From Oscheius tipulae (Eukaryota; Nematoda; Chromadorea; Rhabditida; Rhabditidae), in NCBI GenBank assembly GCA_037178975.1, contig JASJZH010000001.1:8788501-8852500 (forward strand): a stretch of DNA of 64,000 nt. Direction: 5' to 3'. The position numbers and the translations under genes are program-made. Below the pieces are notes generated by a model that was not told where the DNA came from, did no database searches, and saw only the letters and a program-made list of their open reading frames with translations. Below, in pieces: positions 45,831 to 58,203 of this stretch. Position 1 is the first letter of the stretch. Each line of letters begins with the position of its first letter.

Positions 45831-47537
45831 ATGATCTGGCTTCTCCTTTCTCTCCCCTCTGCTCTCAGCCTCAGTGCCATCTGCTTCGGAGAGTTGAGAC
45901 TCAATCTCCCCGTACGTTATCTTCACATTCAACTGGTAGAAGATGGACATAACCTGACAGAGTCCAGAGGTCCAATCGCATTCTCTCTTGATTTACCAAG
46001 GTTCGCACAGTATTATTGGTTTTGCAACAGGGTTTCAGTAACGATTACGTTGCGAATGTACTGGACCGAGGTGATGGCATGTACATTTTCCGCCTACAAC
46101 TCACTGGATCGCAGCCTCGATTTGTTGTCAGACTGTCCTGGAACGCAGAAGACATCTGTGGTGGTCCTCTTACTATTCTAGGTCACGGTATGTCTTCTAC
46201 TTGGTCTAAAACAGATCAGATGAACGGTACCTAACGGCTGAAAACTGTGACTGTCCGATTCCCATGAAGAATTGGTTGAAACAGGCAGACTGTCCGCTGG
46301 AACCATGGGTATATTCCTCTCAAGAATGGGACAATAGTCAAATTTAGATAGAGCAAGACCTCGAACGGTTCCCTATAATCGACTTCCCTGGCGTTCTTAA
46401 CACGTCGAGAGAGTTGTGGGCACAGGCGGAACATTCCCGAACTTATTCCTGGTGTCACTACCAGATTTTCAACAACAGGGTGAGTTTAGAAATGTTGTAG
46501 TAACAGACTTTAAGGCTTATCGAAGCTGCTATGGGGAATACGTCGGATTTCGGTCATTTCTCGACAATACTCTAGCTTCACTCCTAAGGAAAATGGCCGT
46601 GCCAAACACGGAATTTCTCTTCAATCTAGGAGACTACCCTTTGTCGCTTCCTCAAGACGTGAGTCATCCTCGTGAACAGCCTGAACACACGTCCAGAATG
46701 TTCCAATGATTTCTTGGTGCGGCTCGGGCTCGACTCTCGATCTGGTTCTTCCCACCTATACTTTCAGTGGCCAAGTCTTTGACTACGGGATGAATGAGCC
46801 CAATATGCATTTTTCTGGTGACCCGATTCCTTGGAGTCAAAAGCTAGATAGGGCTGTGTTTCGAGGAAGAGACTCGGACCAGCTACGATTGCATTTGGCT
46901 CGACTCTCGGAAGAGGATCCGGGAGGGATTGTAGACGCTGGCATCACTGCTTACTACTTCTTTTCCGAGGCGGAACACAGTCCGAGAAAGGAGCGAATGC
47001 GCTTCGAAGACTTCTTCAAAGTGAGATACTTCCCTCCCACAGTAAACAGCCAATCAGTACAAATATGTTCTCTCGGTAGATGGTACTGTGGCTGCCTATC
47101 GGTTCCCGACTCTTCTAGCTGGTTCTTCAGTCATCTTCAAGTCGGACTCGGAATATTATGAGCACTTTTATAGGGATCTGGAGCCGTACGTTCATTACAT
47201 TCCTTTCAATAGGGAAAACATCTTGGACAGACTGGAATGGGCAGGAAAAAGAGATCACAATGAGGTCAGGTTCAGAAAGAAGATCATAGCCAATTGTTGC
47301 AGACTCTGAAAGCCCAAAGACAGTTTGTTTTGGATCATCTGCAGCCGAAAAACTTCTTCTGCTACCTTTCCAGATTCTTTGAGGTTTACTCACTGTTTAT
47401 CCTTTTTAAATCCTTTATAGAGCTACACAAAACGACTGCGAAGCGCTCCTACCTTCTTGGCAGACGGAATGTCTCCAGCTGATGGTCTTTTTGTAAAGTG
47501 TAACTGTGATAAACGTGGTAGAAATGAAGAGCTGTGA
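45831..47537 (+). CDS. POGLUT2/3-like protein O-glucosyltransferase (KDELC type)
   Basis: Exons 45831-46000, 46039-46187, 46220-46308, 46348-46479, 46515-46658, 46697-47020, 47058-47264, 47303-47383 and 47421-47537 give 470 aa. A signal peptide is followed by a filamin-like domain (LPVRYLHIQLVEDG, DYVANVLDRGDGMYIFRLQL), as in POGLUT2/3 and unlike POGLUT1. The CAP10/GT90 domain carries GDYPLSLP, KLDRAVFRGRDSDQLRLHL and DGTVAAYRFPTLLAGSSVIFK. The enzyme adds O-glucose to EGF repeats of Notch and fibrillin in the ER. The protein ends NEEL, a KDEL-like tail that may retain it in the ER. Introns range from 32 to 38 nt in most cases; one acceptor (TTTAAG at 46514) is weaker. Confidence 0.92.
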
Positions 47538-47852
47538 TAATTCCCCTCCTTGTTTGAAGTCCCGCCGAAAAAAGGCCGATTTTTTAGTACAGCATTGCTA
47601 TTTCGGCCTCATTTTGCTGTATTCCTTCTTTTTTTTTCTTTTTCCTGGAAATCGTTGGAAATTGTATACAGAAAATGTTAGGCTGCAAGAAATGCGTCAG
47701 CCGCTCTCGTTGGCGCAGATAAAGGATTGGGCCAACTTACACGTCCATGCTGCTGTTTTCCTTGTTGTTTTTGTATATTCCGACATTTCTTCCTTCCTTC
47801 CTTTATCTATTTCTGCTATCTTCTTTGTTGCAAAACAGTCCATTTTCAGACG

Positions 47853-48608
47853 ATGAAAAGCATATTAGTATGCTTCACAATATTAGCTACGACGGCAGCC
47901 ATTGAACTAACTTTCGAGCTCCCTGATAATGCTGTCCAATGTTTCTACGAAGATATTCAGTCCGGAATCGATAACATCTTGGAATTCCAGGTGATTTTCC
48001 ATTTTACGCCATAATAATCAGGTTTAGGTTGTAACAGGAGGACAGTACGACGTCGATATGACACTGGAAGACCCGACGGGCAAGGTTCTATACAAGGATA
48101 TCAAAAAACAATACGATAGCTTCAACTGGAAGGCCGAGGTTGGCTTTTTTCTAGCATCTATTCGGTTCTTCAGCATCCTGGAACCTACAAAGCCTGCTTT
48201 TCTAACGAGTTCTCGACTTTTTCTCATAAAATTGTCTATATGGATTGGCAGGTGAGTCATTTTTCCTTCTGGCTTTATCTAACCAAAAATTTTGTAGGTC
48301 GGAGAGCCTGGAGGAAAAACTACACCGAGTACTCATGCTATGAGTAGTCTCGAAAGTTCCTCCGTGGCGATTGGAGACAAGCTGCGAGTGGTGGATGATT
48401 ACCAAACCCACCATCGTTTACGCGAGGCTACCGGACGTAAACGAGCCGAACAGCTGAATGAACGAGTTCTGCTATGGAGCTTGGGACAAACGGCCGTCAT
48501 TGTTTTGTTGGGAATCGCTCAGGTACACGTTTACGGTAACACAGTGACAAAGATTTCCAGGTTGTTCTTCTCCGTTCCTTCTTCTCCGACAAGAGATCCC
48601 GCTACTAG
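47853..48608 (+). CDS. p24/TMED cargo receptor, gamma-like
   Basis: Exons 47853-47990, 48028-48138, 48174-48251, 48298-48522 and 48561-48608 give 199 aa, typical for p24 proteins. A signal peptide ([13 protein letters not shown]) is followed by a GOLD domain with the disulfide Cys pair (QCFYEDI and [10 protein letters not shown]) and the [15 protein letters not shown] strand. A heptad region ([20 protein letters not shown]) and one transmembrane helix follow. The tail is [15 protein letters not shown] with the FF motif that binds COPII. The [13 protein letters not shown] pattern fits TMED3/TMED7-type proteins. It cycles between ER and Golgi and selects secretory cargo. All introns are 35-46 nt. 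Confidence 0.94.
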
Positions 48609-48928
48609 CTCATTCAGTTCCACCGATTTGATGACGAGATAGTCCTGAATACGTCATGTGTACCACACTAATTCCCGAGACGAGGTTTCTCTATTTTTTT
48701 CCATTATTTATTGTATTTATTGATTTCTGGCATTGGGGGGCCGCATAATGCTTGTCTGGTAAAACAGATAAAGATTCTATTCTTCTTCGTATGGCGCCGA
48801 ACCTGCCATCAGCTCCTTTGTGGTGTTTGGCTTGTTCGTTGTACTAATCTGCGACGGTCTGAAACCAGTCAGAGGAACATGGGCTTTCACCTTCCTTCCA
48901 GTCGCCCCTCCCCCTTCTGTTGATAGCC

Positions 48929-50544
48929 ATGATGGCGCTCTTGGCAGCAGTCGGCCTTCTTCAGTATGTTTCCCGCGATGAATAAAAGCTGGTCCAGTTT
49001 CAGTATCGTAGACCATGCGGAGGCGGCTAAAACTCCCTTTTTTGATCTCACCCGCTACAATGACTTCCCCCAATTCGAGGAATATGTTAGGTATCGCGAC
49101 GCGTAGCAAGAGATCAGATTTTTAGGGGAGTAGCACAAATGAATCCGGATTTTGTGGAGCTAAAACTGATCGGCTGGTCAAGGGAACATCGTCCACTACT
49201 GGGTCTCAAGGTTTGTCAAACCGCGGGGATTGGCCACTTGCCCGTGTTCTTCAATCTTCCGCCGTATTGCCATTCACAAATCGTATCGTGAAAGAAACCA
49301 GCTGCCCATGTTTTTTCTAGGCGACCTTTTCGCAGAGCGGTGAAAGAAAAAGTGTCGGGCGGACTGTATCAAGCGATGGCAGCCGCAACTATCCTAATGT
49401 TTCAGATTGGCAAGAGAACCAATTACACCAAGCCGGCGGTGTGGTTAGATGGTGGAAATCATGCCCGTGAGACACATTGCTTTCATTTACAGATTTTCAG
49501 GAGAATGGCCAGCCTTTCATGTGGCAGTCTATTTCATCGAAAAATTCGTTAAAGAGTACAAGCTCGATCCCACTGTCTCGAAATACGTGGATTTGCTGGA
49601 CATTTATGTTTTTCCCGTCCTCAATCCCGACGGTTTCGTATTCTCTCGAACTTCGACGCAGTCTATGGTACCATCCTGCTTCGACGGGGCCGATAACAAG
49701 GTTCTAGATTCGACAATGGCGGAAAAATAGAGCTCCGACCAACTGTAGCGGCTTCACAGCTCTCAGGAACAACATTTGCTGCGAAGGAGTTGATCTCAAC
49801 AGGAACTATGATCTTGGGTAGAGAGGTTTCTCGTAGTGGCATCAAAAGAAACTTGTCTAGGTTTTCGCACAAGAACTACCCCTTCAACAACCCGTGCTCC
49901 GACGAATTCCAGGGACCCTTTCCATTCAGTGAGCCGGAGTCCAGGTGAGACATGAATAGGCTGTCACTGTGGTCATTTTTGTAGAGCAGTTAGAGATTTT
50001 GTCGTCTCGAAAGAGATCTACGGGCGTCTCCATGCCTTGGTCTCCATGCATACTCACGGTCAGTTGTGGATCCTTCCCTACAATCACCACAAAAAGACAT
50101 ATCCCGAGGACTTCAAGGATCTAGTTGGCTGGGAGAAGTAGCGTTAAAAAGGGTCTTTTTGTAGGAACTTTTGGCAAGCAAGGCGGCCGACATGGTCTAT
50201 TCATATAGAGAGACGAAGTACAGGATTGGAACTGCTGCGGACATGTTGGGCACAGCTACTGGAGGTGCGACAGATTGGATCAAAAAGAATACACCGACAA
50301 AATACGTGTATGTGCTGGAACTACCTCCGGACATGAGCAGTAGGTCTAAACGGTTTCAAACTACAAGCTTTTCAGCCTGGTTCGCCTTCCAGATCAAACC
50401 ACACTGGCTACTCCCGATTGGAAAAGAAACGTGGCTGGGAATCAAGGTAATACTCAGTCGACCACGGTCAATTCCAATCTTCAGGTGATTATGGATCAAG
50501 TGATAATGGAGACAGTGCCTGCTCATCGTCGTTCTGTCCTCTAG
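48929..50544 (+). CDS. Secreted zinc carboxypeptidase, M14 family
   Basis: Eleven exons give 357 aa: 48929-48963, 49004-49090, 49126-49210, 49406-49466, 49501-49667, 49708-49817, 49861-49944, 49985-50123, 50165-50339, 50376-50446, 50485-50544. Zinc ligands are present: GGNHAREWPAFH supplies HxxE and SMHTHGQ the third His. Substrate-binding and catalytic parts include NPDGF, RKNRAPTNC, GVDLNRNY and the catalytic Glu in YVLELPPD. The GIDLNRN-like and SEPES segments place it in the digestive A/B group. A signal peptide is followed directly by the catalytic domain (FDLTRYNDFPQFEEY); the roughly 90-residue propeptide of pancreatic-type enzymes is absent, or its exon was missed upstream. Acts on C-terminal residues of extracellular peptides. 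Confidence 0.92.
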
Positions 50545-52115
50545 GTGACCCCCAAGACTGGTCTCCGCAAGCCCGGAACCGCATTAGCTAATTGATACGG
50601 GGCTATCATTGCTTATACGGATTGGAACTTCCGTCTTTTTGATCGAATGTCTTGTATGTTAGCTAGTCTTTTTGGCGTGTCATGCTACGGGTCTTCATTA
50701 TGAACATGTTCTTTGAAAACATTACAACTGCTGCTCGATATCCGCAACAATGGGAGCTGATTATTGAGTTTCAGAGGTTCAGAGACAATTTTAGAGGCTG
50801 GACTGTTGACAGAAGATTGAAGCAGTAAAATGGACTATAAATTGAATGAAACAAGTTTTATATTCTTTAAGAACTGGGGCCAGTTTACTGTTTTAAAAAT
50901 GCCCGCAGTTACAAATGAATTTTCAAACTCGATGAAGAATTGGTCTCCAACTCTGAAATTTTTCGATCAAATGCCCTTTTGATATTTAAGCACCGTAAAT
51001 AGACATCAGGCTCATGTCTTAAAACGATATTACAAGAAAAATACTCAGAAAAAGCAAGATTGGGCCGTAATCATGACACAACATTTTTTTTCTAATTTCT
51101 GACCGAACATGACATATTTGAAAGGAATGAATGTGATAGACAAAATCTACTCATCATGTCGGTCAGGAAGACATCATCTCAATTTTAACCTTACGACTTT
51201 TGTCAACTTTTCTTTCTATTTTCCTCGAAGCCATTAAAAAAAAGGCCAATTTTGAACTTGCCGCCGCTTTGTTAGTCTACAAAAGTCTGCAATTCAGATT
51301 TTGCAAATGCGTCTAGGAATCGGGTATTTTCTCGAGCAATTGCCGCTATTTTTGTTTCTAGAGATGAATGTTTCAGACAGCTTCACATGGTCGGACAAGT
51401 TATTCGGTGAAAATAGAGGAGAAATTAGCTGTTGCGACTCACAAACCTATAAGATCGACCAAGAGCAGATTGTACGGAATCCATTTTTAGACAACTAGCA
51501 GTCCTTCCCATTTACCAAAGATTACCAAAACAGTGGGCGCGGCGGAGATAGAGAGGCAGTTAGTGAACGTTTTCCGCGTACCAGGCTCTGAAACTGAAGA
51601 AAATGCAAAAAGCACCTGATTGACCTCGTGTGTTTTTACTGGAACAGACATTTTCCGTTTCCTTATCGAGAGATTTTTCTTCCAGCACCAGCTGCCGGCG
51701 GCTGCGCCGCTTCCATAGTAGCAGTTGCCCTCAGTTGACTTCTCCCTTTTCTCTTGACATGAAATTACTTGTCAGCTTTTTGGGTATTAGTGTTGAAAAG
51801 AAAATGCGCGGACACGGGGACGGAAAACGGACGGACTGTTTGGAAAACTCTTCCGCTAATGAAACAAAATCAACTGAACCCCGGAAAATCCTGGCTAGAA
51901 GTCGAGCCAGTTCAACTGGCAACCAATTTGAAAAGTGGTTTAAGTCGCGAGGGGCTGAAAATGGCGTACGCAATATTCAGATTGCGTATATAAAAAGCCG
52001 GTCCGGGTCAGCAGCCCCCAGCTGCACGAGTTTTCCCTCTATCTGTTTCTCACTTCCAATACAAGGTTTCAGTTGCCACTGTCCTTTCATCAAACCGACT
52101 GCGAATTGAAAGCTC
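50545..52115. other. Intergenic, no gene seen
   Basis: Only low-quality open frames. An exact 17-bp inverse copy of the GC-rich motif at 45465 lies at 51697-51713 (GGCGGCTGCGCCGCTTC). Confidence 0.5.
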
Positions 52116-55100
52116 ATGATAGAGGAAGAGGTAACTGATGGGACAGATCGTCCAACATCAAGCGCCAATGCTAGTTCTTCCAATGCAGATGTTTCTGGAG
52201 ACGTGGATTCAGTCTCTTCGCCAGAAGTTAGCCACGACGATGACCACTGTAAGCCAAAGCAATATTCTGCCCTCAACTTTTCAGTGATGTGCCGAGTCTG
52301 TCGTGGAAATGACGGCCACTTGTTCTATCCGTGTAGATGCACAGGGAGTATCAAGTACGTCCACCAAGAGTGCCTGACAGAATGGCTCAAGTATAGGTTT
52401 GGTTCTATTCTTCAAAGCAGATGCCCATGTTTTTAGTAAGAAGGAAGTGTGTGAACTGTGCAACTACAAGTACTCTTTCCAAGCGATCTATCGAGCAGAC
52501 ATGCCCAAAGCTTTACCGATTCGTGATATCGTTCGGGGTGAGTCAAAACTGTCATACTTTCTAAGATCTCCCTCAGGTCTCGCAGTGTCTTCCGGCAGAA
52601 TGATAAAGACATGGCTGCTCTACTCAATCGTGCTCATTGCCTGGCTCGGCCTCGTCCCACTGACAGCCTGTCGAATATACAACATTGTCTTCTACACGTC
52701 CTCGATCAACGAGCTCACCACCTATCCTTCCATTCTCTTCCGCACAGACAACGTGTTTCCCGACGTTATTAAGGTTTCTTTGATCTAACTGTACAGAGAG
52801 TACCATTTAGGGCGGATGTCTGCTGGCCATCTTTGTCTGCACATTCATCTCCTTGGTTTGGCTTCGAGAACAGATTATCCACGGTGGCCCACAGGACTTT
52901 CTTGATATTGGTTAGTCTTTTATTAATGGTTTCCCGGGCAACGCAAGAGCTAATTACGGGAGAAGGTTCAGCACGAAATCAGCCTGTAGCAGCTGCAGAT
53001 GTCCTAGGAGAGAATCGGAATGAAGCTAACCGACTGGATGGATTCAGGCAACTTGAAGAAAGGGACCAAGACTGGAGAGAGAACGACGATCTCCCGGATG
53101 ACTATCATATGGTTTTCGGGACCCACTACAGTAACTTTCTGCTTTGTTAAGGAAGAGACAGATGAAGAATCGGACACTGACTCGCAGCCTGGATTCGAAT
53201 TTCACAGAGAGGAGCGTCTGGACGAGCAGGAAGACGAAGAAGAGTCGGGAGAAGAGGGTGATGCTCTGCCACGAATTGAGCATAATGACGAGCAGAATGG
53301 TAGGAACGAGGATGCTGTTAATGCTGGCGAAGACAACTGGAGAGACTGGGACCGGCTGGGCGATGAGCTAACATGGCAGCGACTACTTGGTTTGGACGGT
53401 TCCCTGGTTTTTCTGGAGCATGTCTTCTGGGTGATATCCCTCAACACCCTTTTCACCGTCATTTTCGGTACTTTTGAAGTTAGGTTGTATTCAGTTACAC
53501 TTTCAGCTTACTTACCATATCGACTTGGATTTTACGCCTTGGGACAGCTGGGAGCAATGGAGCACATTCACTACTTCCCTTCTGTAGCTGCCATTATTGC
53601 CGGCTACTTCATGCTCGCGTTCTTCCTTTACGGGGTTCACTCCGTCTGTGGTTTTTTCAGGTGGAAAATGTAAGTAGTTTGATAACCCAATAGAAACCTT
53701 TGCCAGTCTCTTCCGTCTACTGGGAATCGGATTCCTCGTCCTAAAAGTGTTCCTGCTTGTGCTGCTAGAAATCGGCCTCTTCCCTATTATCTGCGGATCG
53801 TGGATCGACCTCTGCTCAATGGCATGTCTCTGGATTCTCATTTTCTCAACCAGAGTTTAGTCAATGTTCTCCAGTACCTTGTCTAGCCGAGTCTCTTCCT
53901 TCACCCAATCCCCCGTCATGCAAGTATTTGTGCGTTGGCTGGTCGGAATGGTCTACGTCTTCTACTCGGCCTCGTTTGTCATACTGCTGAGAGAAGTCCT
54001 GAGACCTGGAGTTCTGTGGTTTCTTCGCAACTTGAACGATCCCGAGTTCAATCCAATCCAAGAGGTAAGTTCTCACTAGTATTAAACATTGGCTCCAGAT
54101 GATCGATCTGCCGGTGTCTCGTCACATTCAAAGGATAGTTGCTTCAACGACACTCTTTTTTACGACCATCTTCTTAATCGTCTATCTACCACTGAACATC
54201 ATTAAAAGCCTCATTCCCACGACACTGCCGTACAATGTCAGCTGGACAGCTGATACACCACTTAGTGAACTCTCTTTGGAGCTCTTAGTCTTACAGGTAC
54301 CGTTGGTTTCTGTACCGCTATTAACCAAGTACAGGTCCTCCTTCCAGCCCTCTTGGAACAGACACAAGCTCGTGTCGTGCTCCGGGAAGCCATCAAACTC
54401 TGGTGCCAGACTGTTGGCAAAGCTCTCGACCTGGATGGTTTCCTTCTGCCCGAAGAGGACGCTGTTATTCCTCCGGCTGCGCAGCAGCCCCAGCCAAATG
54501 CTGAGCAAGCTGGAGGTGGTTTGGCAGCCGAGCATCAGGTGCGCTTGTACTGCTTTTCAGTTGTATGGGTTCAGGCACTCCTCTTGATCAGAGAACCCCA
54601 GGGCGCTCCACATCCGTATACAAAGCCCAGCTGGTTTGCCTTGCGCATCTTTGCTCTTCTTGGATGCATGGGTACGACATGGACGCTTTTCAGTACACTG
54701 TGCTTCTTCGTACCGGGTAAGGGAACCAATTATGACCAATCTCTCTATCATTTAGTGACTTTCGGAAGAGTGATAATTAGAACAGCCACCGGGCTTCAGA
54801 ACGTTCACGATCTCTACACGACAGGTTGCGGTCTCTATGTCATCTGGTCAATCATGCGCATTGGTCTTTTCTTTTACGACTGGTTCAAAATGGAGACCGT
54901 TGAGATGCAAAACTCTGTTAAAATGTGTTTTTCACTAGTGGGTTGCTTGTCTATCGGTTCAATTAATACTTCAGTTAATTCGCTGCAGCTCGATCATCAT
55001 TCCATCGATCATCATTGTTCCATTTCTTCTGGGAACCTTTTTCCAGCTGGTATTCGTCGGACCACTCAGACTTGACAGTAACCAGGTGAATTGTTACCTT

Positions 55101-55679
55101 CAGTCTTTAGTCCATAACTTCCAGACTGCTCTGACATTCCTGTGGCAAGACTGGGCCATGGGCGTTCTTCACCTCAAAATTGTTCTCGCTGTCGTCATGA
55201 TGGGGCCCGAGTGGTGGCTGCGGACAGCCTGTGATCGAGTACGTGCCTCCTTCTTTGACCTATCCGGATTTTCAGATTTACCAGGACGGTTTCCGTAATC
55301 TACGCGCAACAAGAATCATGTGCGTGGTTGTCCTTCCGGTCATTCTTAGCCTGGCTTCGGCAATAGCCATTCCTCATCTTCTGGCTGTCTTGATAGCTAC
55401 AGTGACAGGTTCCCCTCATAGTCCCCACTAGTGAGCTTCATGGTTTCAGGGGCTTCCAGCACACAGCTCATTGTAATTCATCGACTGTGTTATCCCATCT
55501 GTGCAGTGATAACCTTGACAGTTTCCTTTGCGTGCTGGCAGTACAACAAGTTCAAGGGTCTAGCTGATACTATTAGGAACGAAAAGTAGGATTCTCGTGT
55601 CCTCAAAATATTTTCTTTCAGATATCTTGTGGGTACGCGATTGATCAATTACGAGAGAGAGGCGAAGAAGAACAACTAG
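52116..55679 (+). CDS. MARCHF6 (TEB4/Doa10) ER membrane E3 ubiquitin ligase
   Basis: Nineteen exons give 943 aa (human about 910): 52116-52248, 52285-52396, 52437-52537, 52577-52773, 52811-52910, 52972-53111, 53152-53467, 53507-53669, 53707-53821, 53861-54064, 54099-54296, 54335-54538, 54575-54716, 54756-54924, 54989-55085, 55125-55238, 55276-55408, 55450-55585, 55622-55679. An acidic Ser-rich start precedes the RING-CH ([32 protein letters not shown]). [10 protein letters not shown], a long acidic cytoplasmic loop, the TEB4 core ([27 protein letters not shown]) and many membrane helices follow. The C-terminal [14 protein letters not shown] is the conserved Doa10/TEB4 element. It degrades ER-associated proteins and sterol-synthesis enzymes. 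One intron (53822-53860) is GC-AG; two are 36 nt and stop-free. Confidence 0.96.
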
Positions 55680-57717
55680 TCATCAAATGAGCTCTATATA
55701 TAAACTGTTCTGATTTGTCGATTACGTGATAGCCGATCTAGAACCTATAATCATCCTTCTAGTCCGAAGTTTAACCTTGCAAAGGCCCCCCCCCAAGGGC
55801 AGTGTTTGGAACGAGAGCGGTCTCTCTCCTGTTCAACCACTATCCTGACTAACGTGAGAGAAATCTTATCAAAGCCATAGGCGCAACAGTTAGAGAAGAT
55901 GTCTCTGAGAAAAAACACATAAAAAATTATGAGAAGACAGTAGAAAAAAAAGAAGCAGTTTTTGGGGTTTGGGCCACGAAAATGGATGGTATGCGACCAA
56001 ATATGGAAACAAAGAATGAAATTGACTACATACTGTGCTCGTTTCCACTGCTGTTCGCGGATGTAGACATAATAAGAAGGTTTCGGTTTATATCCGATCA
56101 TTGACTCCTAACGGAAAAGCTGGCCTTGCCCTTCTCTGAAAAACGAAGACCTGTCCTCACATGAAGGCAGAACAAAATAGTACTGCTCTTAGAACTTCTT
56201 TGCTACTCCTGGATGAATATTCTCGGTCTGCCGTAGTCTATCTAGTCTACCCTCAAGTTGTCGTGAAGCATGCAGATGAATCGTGGAGCATCCGGATGGA
56301 TGGATTTTCTTGATTGCTGTTCCTAACATGTCTTCTCCTTTTCCGGCAGCTCACTCACTGACTTCTCGTTCTCCGCTACTCTTTGATGACTGTTCTCGAT
56401 CTACCGCTGCAATTAGCCAACCCTCAAGTCGGACGTCTACGGAGATCGTCTACCGCAACAACACATGATCAGATGATACCCGAATGGATTCAGGTACTGG
56501 ACTATAAGATAACATTCTTCTGGGCGTTCAAGTTTACACATAAAGCAACCACAACAAGGGACTAATTGATATCAATGAGCGAGGGAGGTTCGACTTCGGT
56601 CTTGAAGTGAACTGGAGGAAAGGTTCTCATATCTTGAGACTTGACAAGAGGAGCCAGTTTTACCCTGTTCGCTCGTGGTGTGCTTTCGTTGCGGTTAGTT
56701 CTACTTCTAAAAGAAACGTTGGCAAAACACCCTCCTTGATCTATCCCTTGCTTGCTTATTAGAACATGCCAGCAAGGCGCATTCTTAGGGGATGACGGAA
56801 ACCTTAGCATCTTTTTTGAACATTAACTCTGTATGTTATGAAGAGCTTATATTCAAACTGCTTCAAACGAGGACAAGGACCTCTCGACATGCTATCACTA
56901 TAAGGAAAAATATATCGAGAAAGGAACCTTGCTGATGAAGTAAGAGACTGCTATGACCAAGACAAATGTTCAGTTTTACGGAACTGACCAAAGAAAAGTC
57001 CACAGTTTCGAATATTCTACGATTGGTCTGCAAACCTATGCAGAGGGATACTTGGTGGCAGTTCCTCTTTCAGATATTTTCGGTATTTTGTCCGATGGAA
57101 ACTCGAACTTTCAGATGATCTGGTCCCTTCTTCTCGCTGATTTTTGCGTATAAGACTCTCGATCTTAGGCTTAGGCACATAAAGTAAAGACAATCGCATA
57201 ATATCACATTTGTCTATTACTATTGCTTTTACATAGCTTTTACATAGTGCCCTATAAAACATAGGGTTTACACTTTAGAGTGTGACTTTTGTGTTTGTAA
57301 GACTTTTTGTACAAAAAAATTCAAAGAATTTCTGGCCTAAGCCGAAGCGAAAGCTATACGAAAAGGTTTGGCATCAAAGCTAGGCGCTCGAATACGTATA
57401 CTGTGTGATTTTCGCGTAAATTATTTGAATAATTCAGAATAATATTTCAGAACGAGGATATTGTACTCATTGAAGCTAAGTTGGTTTTTGCGAGAGACGT
57501 TTATAGCTTACAAATGCATTTTTCTAGGAGGAGAAATCTTCAGTTTAGAGAGCCAGCTTCGAAGAAGGCCAGGCTCTCTAAACTGCTCAACCGTCGGAGA
57601 AGAAACTGGGTGAGCCGTTCGCGTTCGGCAAAATTGTCGGTGACAAATTCAAAGCTAATGTGAGTTCTTTCTATGCTGATATAACACTATAGATTACTTT
57701 TCTAGATCAGTCTCTAG
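55680..57717. other. Intergenic; possible upstream exons of a small gene near the end
   Basis: Mostly open frames without domains. Between 57490 and 57660 there are acceptor- and donor-like sites around a Lys/Arg-rich stretch (REPASKKARLSKLLNRRRRN) that may belong to the gene starting at 57718, but I could not join them with confidence. A run of nine C lies near 55785. Confidence 0.35.
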
Positions 57718-58030
57718 AAGCTCTTGAAAAAATGGGACTGTCGTGGAGGCTTCGTCGAGTTCCGCGACCTCGACAAGGAGCAGAACGTCAAGAACCTAAT
57801 TTTCGACGACCAAAAAGCCCGCTGCCTTTTCTTCGACAATGTCTGGTTGGTGATTTTTTTGTTTGGCGTAAATACCAATAAACTATCGTTTAGGCTCACC
57901 ATTGCACCGTCAGGGTGTACAGAAAAGCAAGGCCCGAAGAAAATGGTTCTTCTGCGCGGGGAATCCTTCTACACCTATATGAAGAAGGATCGTTCCGGCA
58001 GTGCTCAGCGTCTTAACTGTCTTGACAATG
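57718..58030 (+). CDS. Two-exon coding fragment, possible partial FLYWCH-type domain
   Basis: Exons 57718-57845 and 57893-58030 join in phase across a well-formed intron ending CGTTTAG. They read WDCRGGFVEFRDLDKEQN, then KMVLLRGESFYTYMKKDR and SAQRLNCLDN. The second exon resembles the start of a FLYWCH zinc finger, where a hydrophobic strand is followed by an aromatic-rich strand and a Cys, but the later Cys and the His pair are missing. FLYWCH fingers are common in transposase-derived proteins. The 5' and 3' ends are unknown, so it may be a gene fragment carried by the mobile-element zone. Confidence 0.35.
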
Positions 58031-58203
58031 TAATCCTCTAACACTTTAATACAATTGACCTTTCTGAAAAAAGACTTGAAGCCACACACACCAAACTAAG
58101 CCTTTTTTTGCCTAATAAAGATTTCGATCCTTCTCAGAGTCCACCACAAACACAGCGCCGCGCCAATCAAAGAAAAATTTCACTTTTGTCTTAGCCAAAA
58201 GCG

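Noticed and set aside
46188-46219. Acceptor at 46214/46215 for POGLUT exon 3
   Set aside because: It leads to a stop after six codons; the next AG gives ERYLTAENCDCP, which fits the family.
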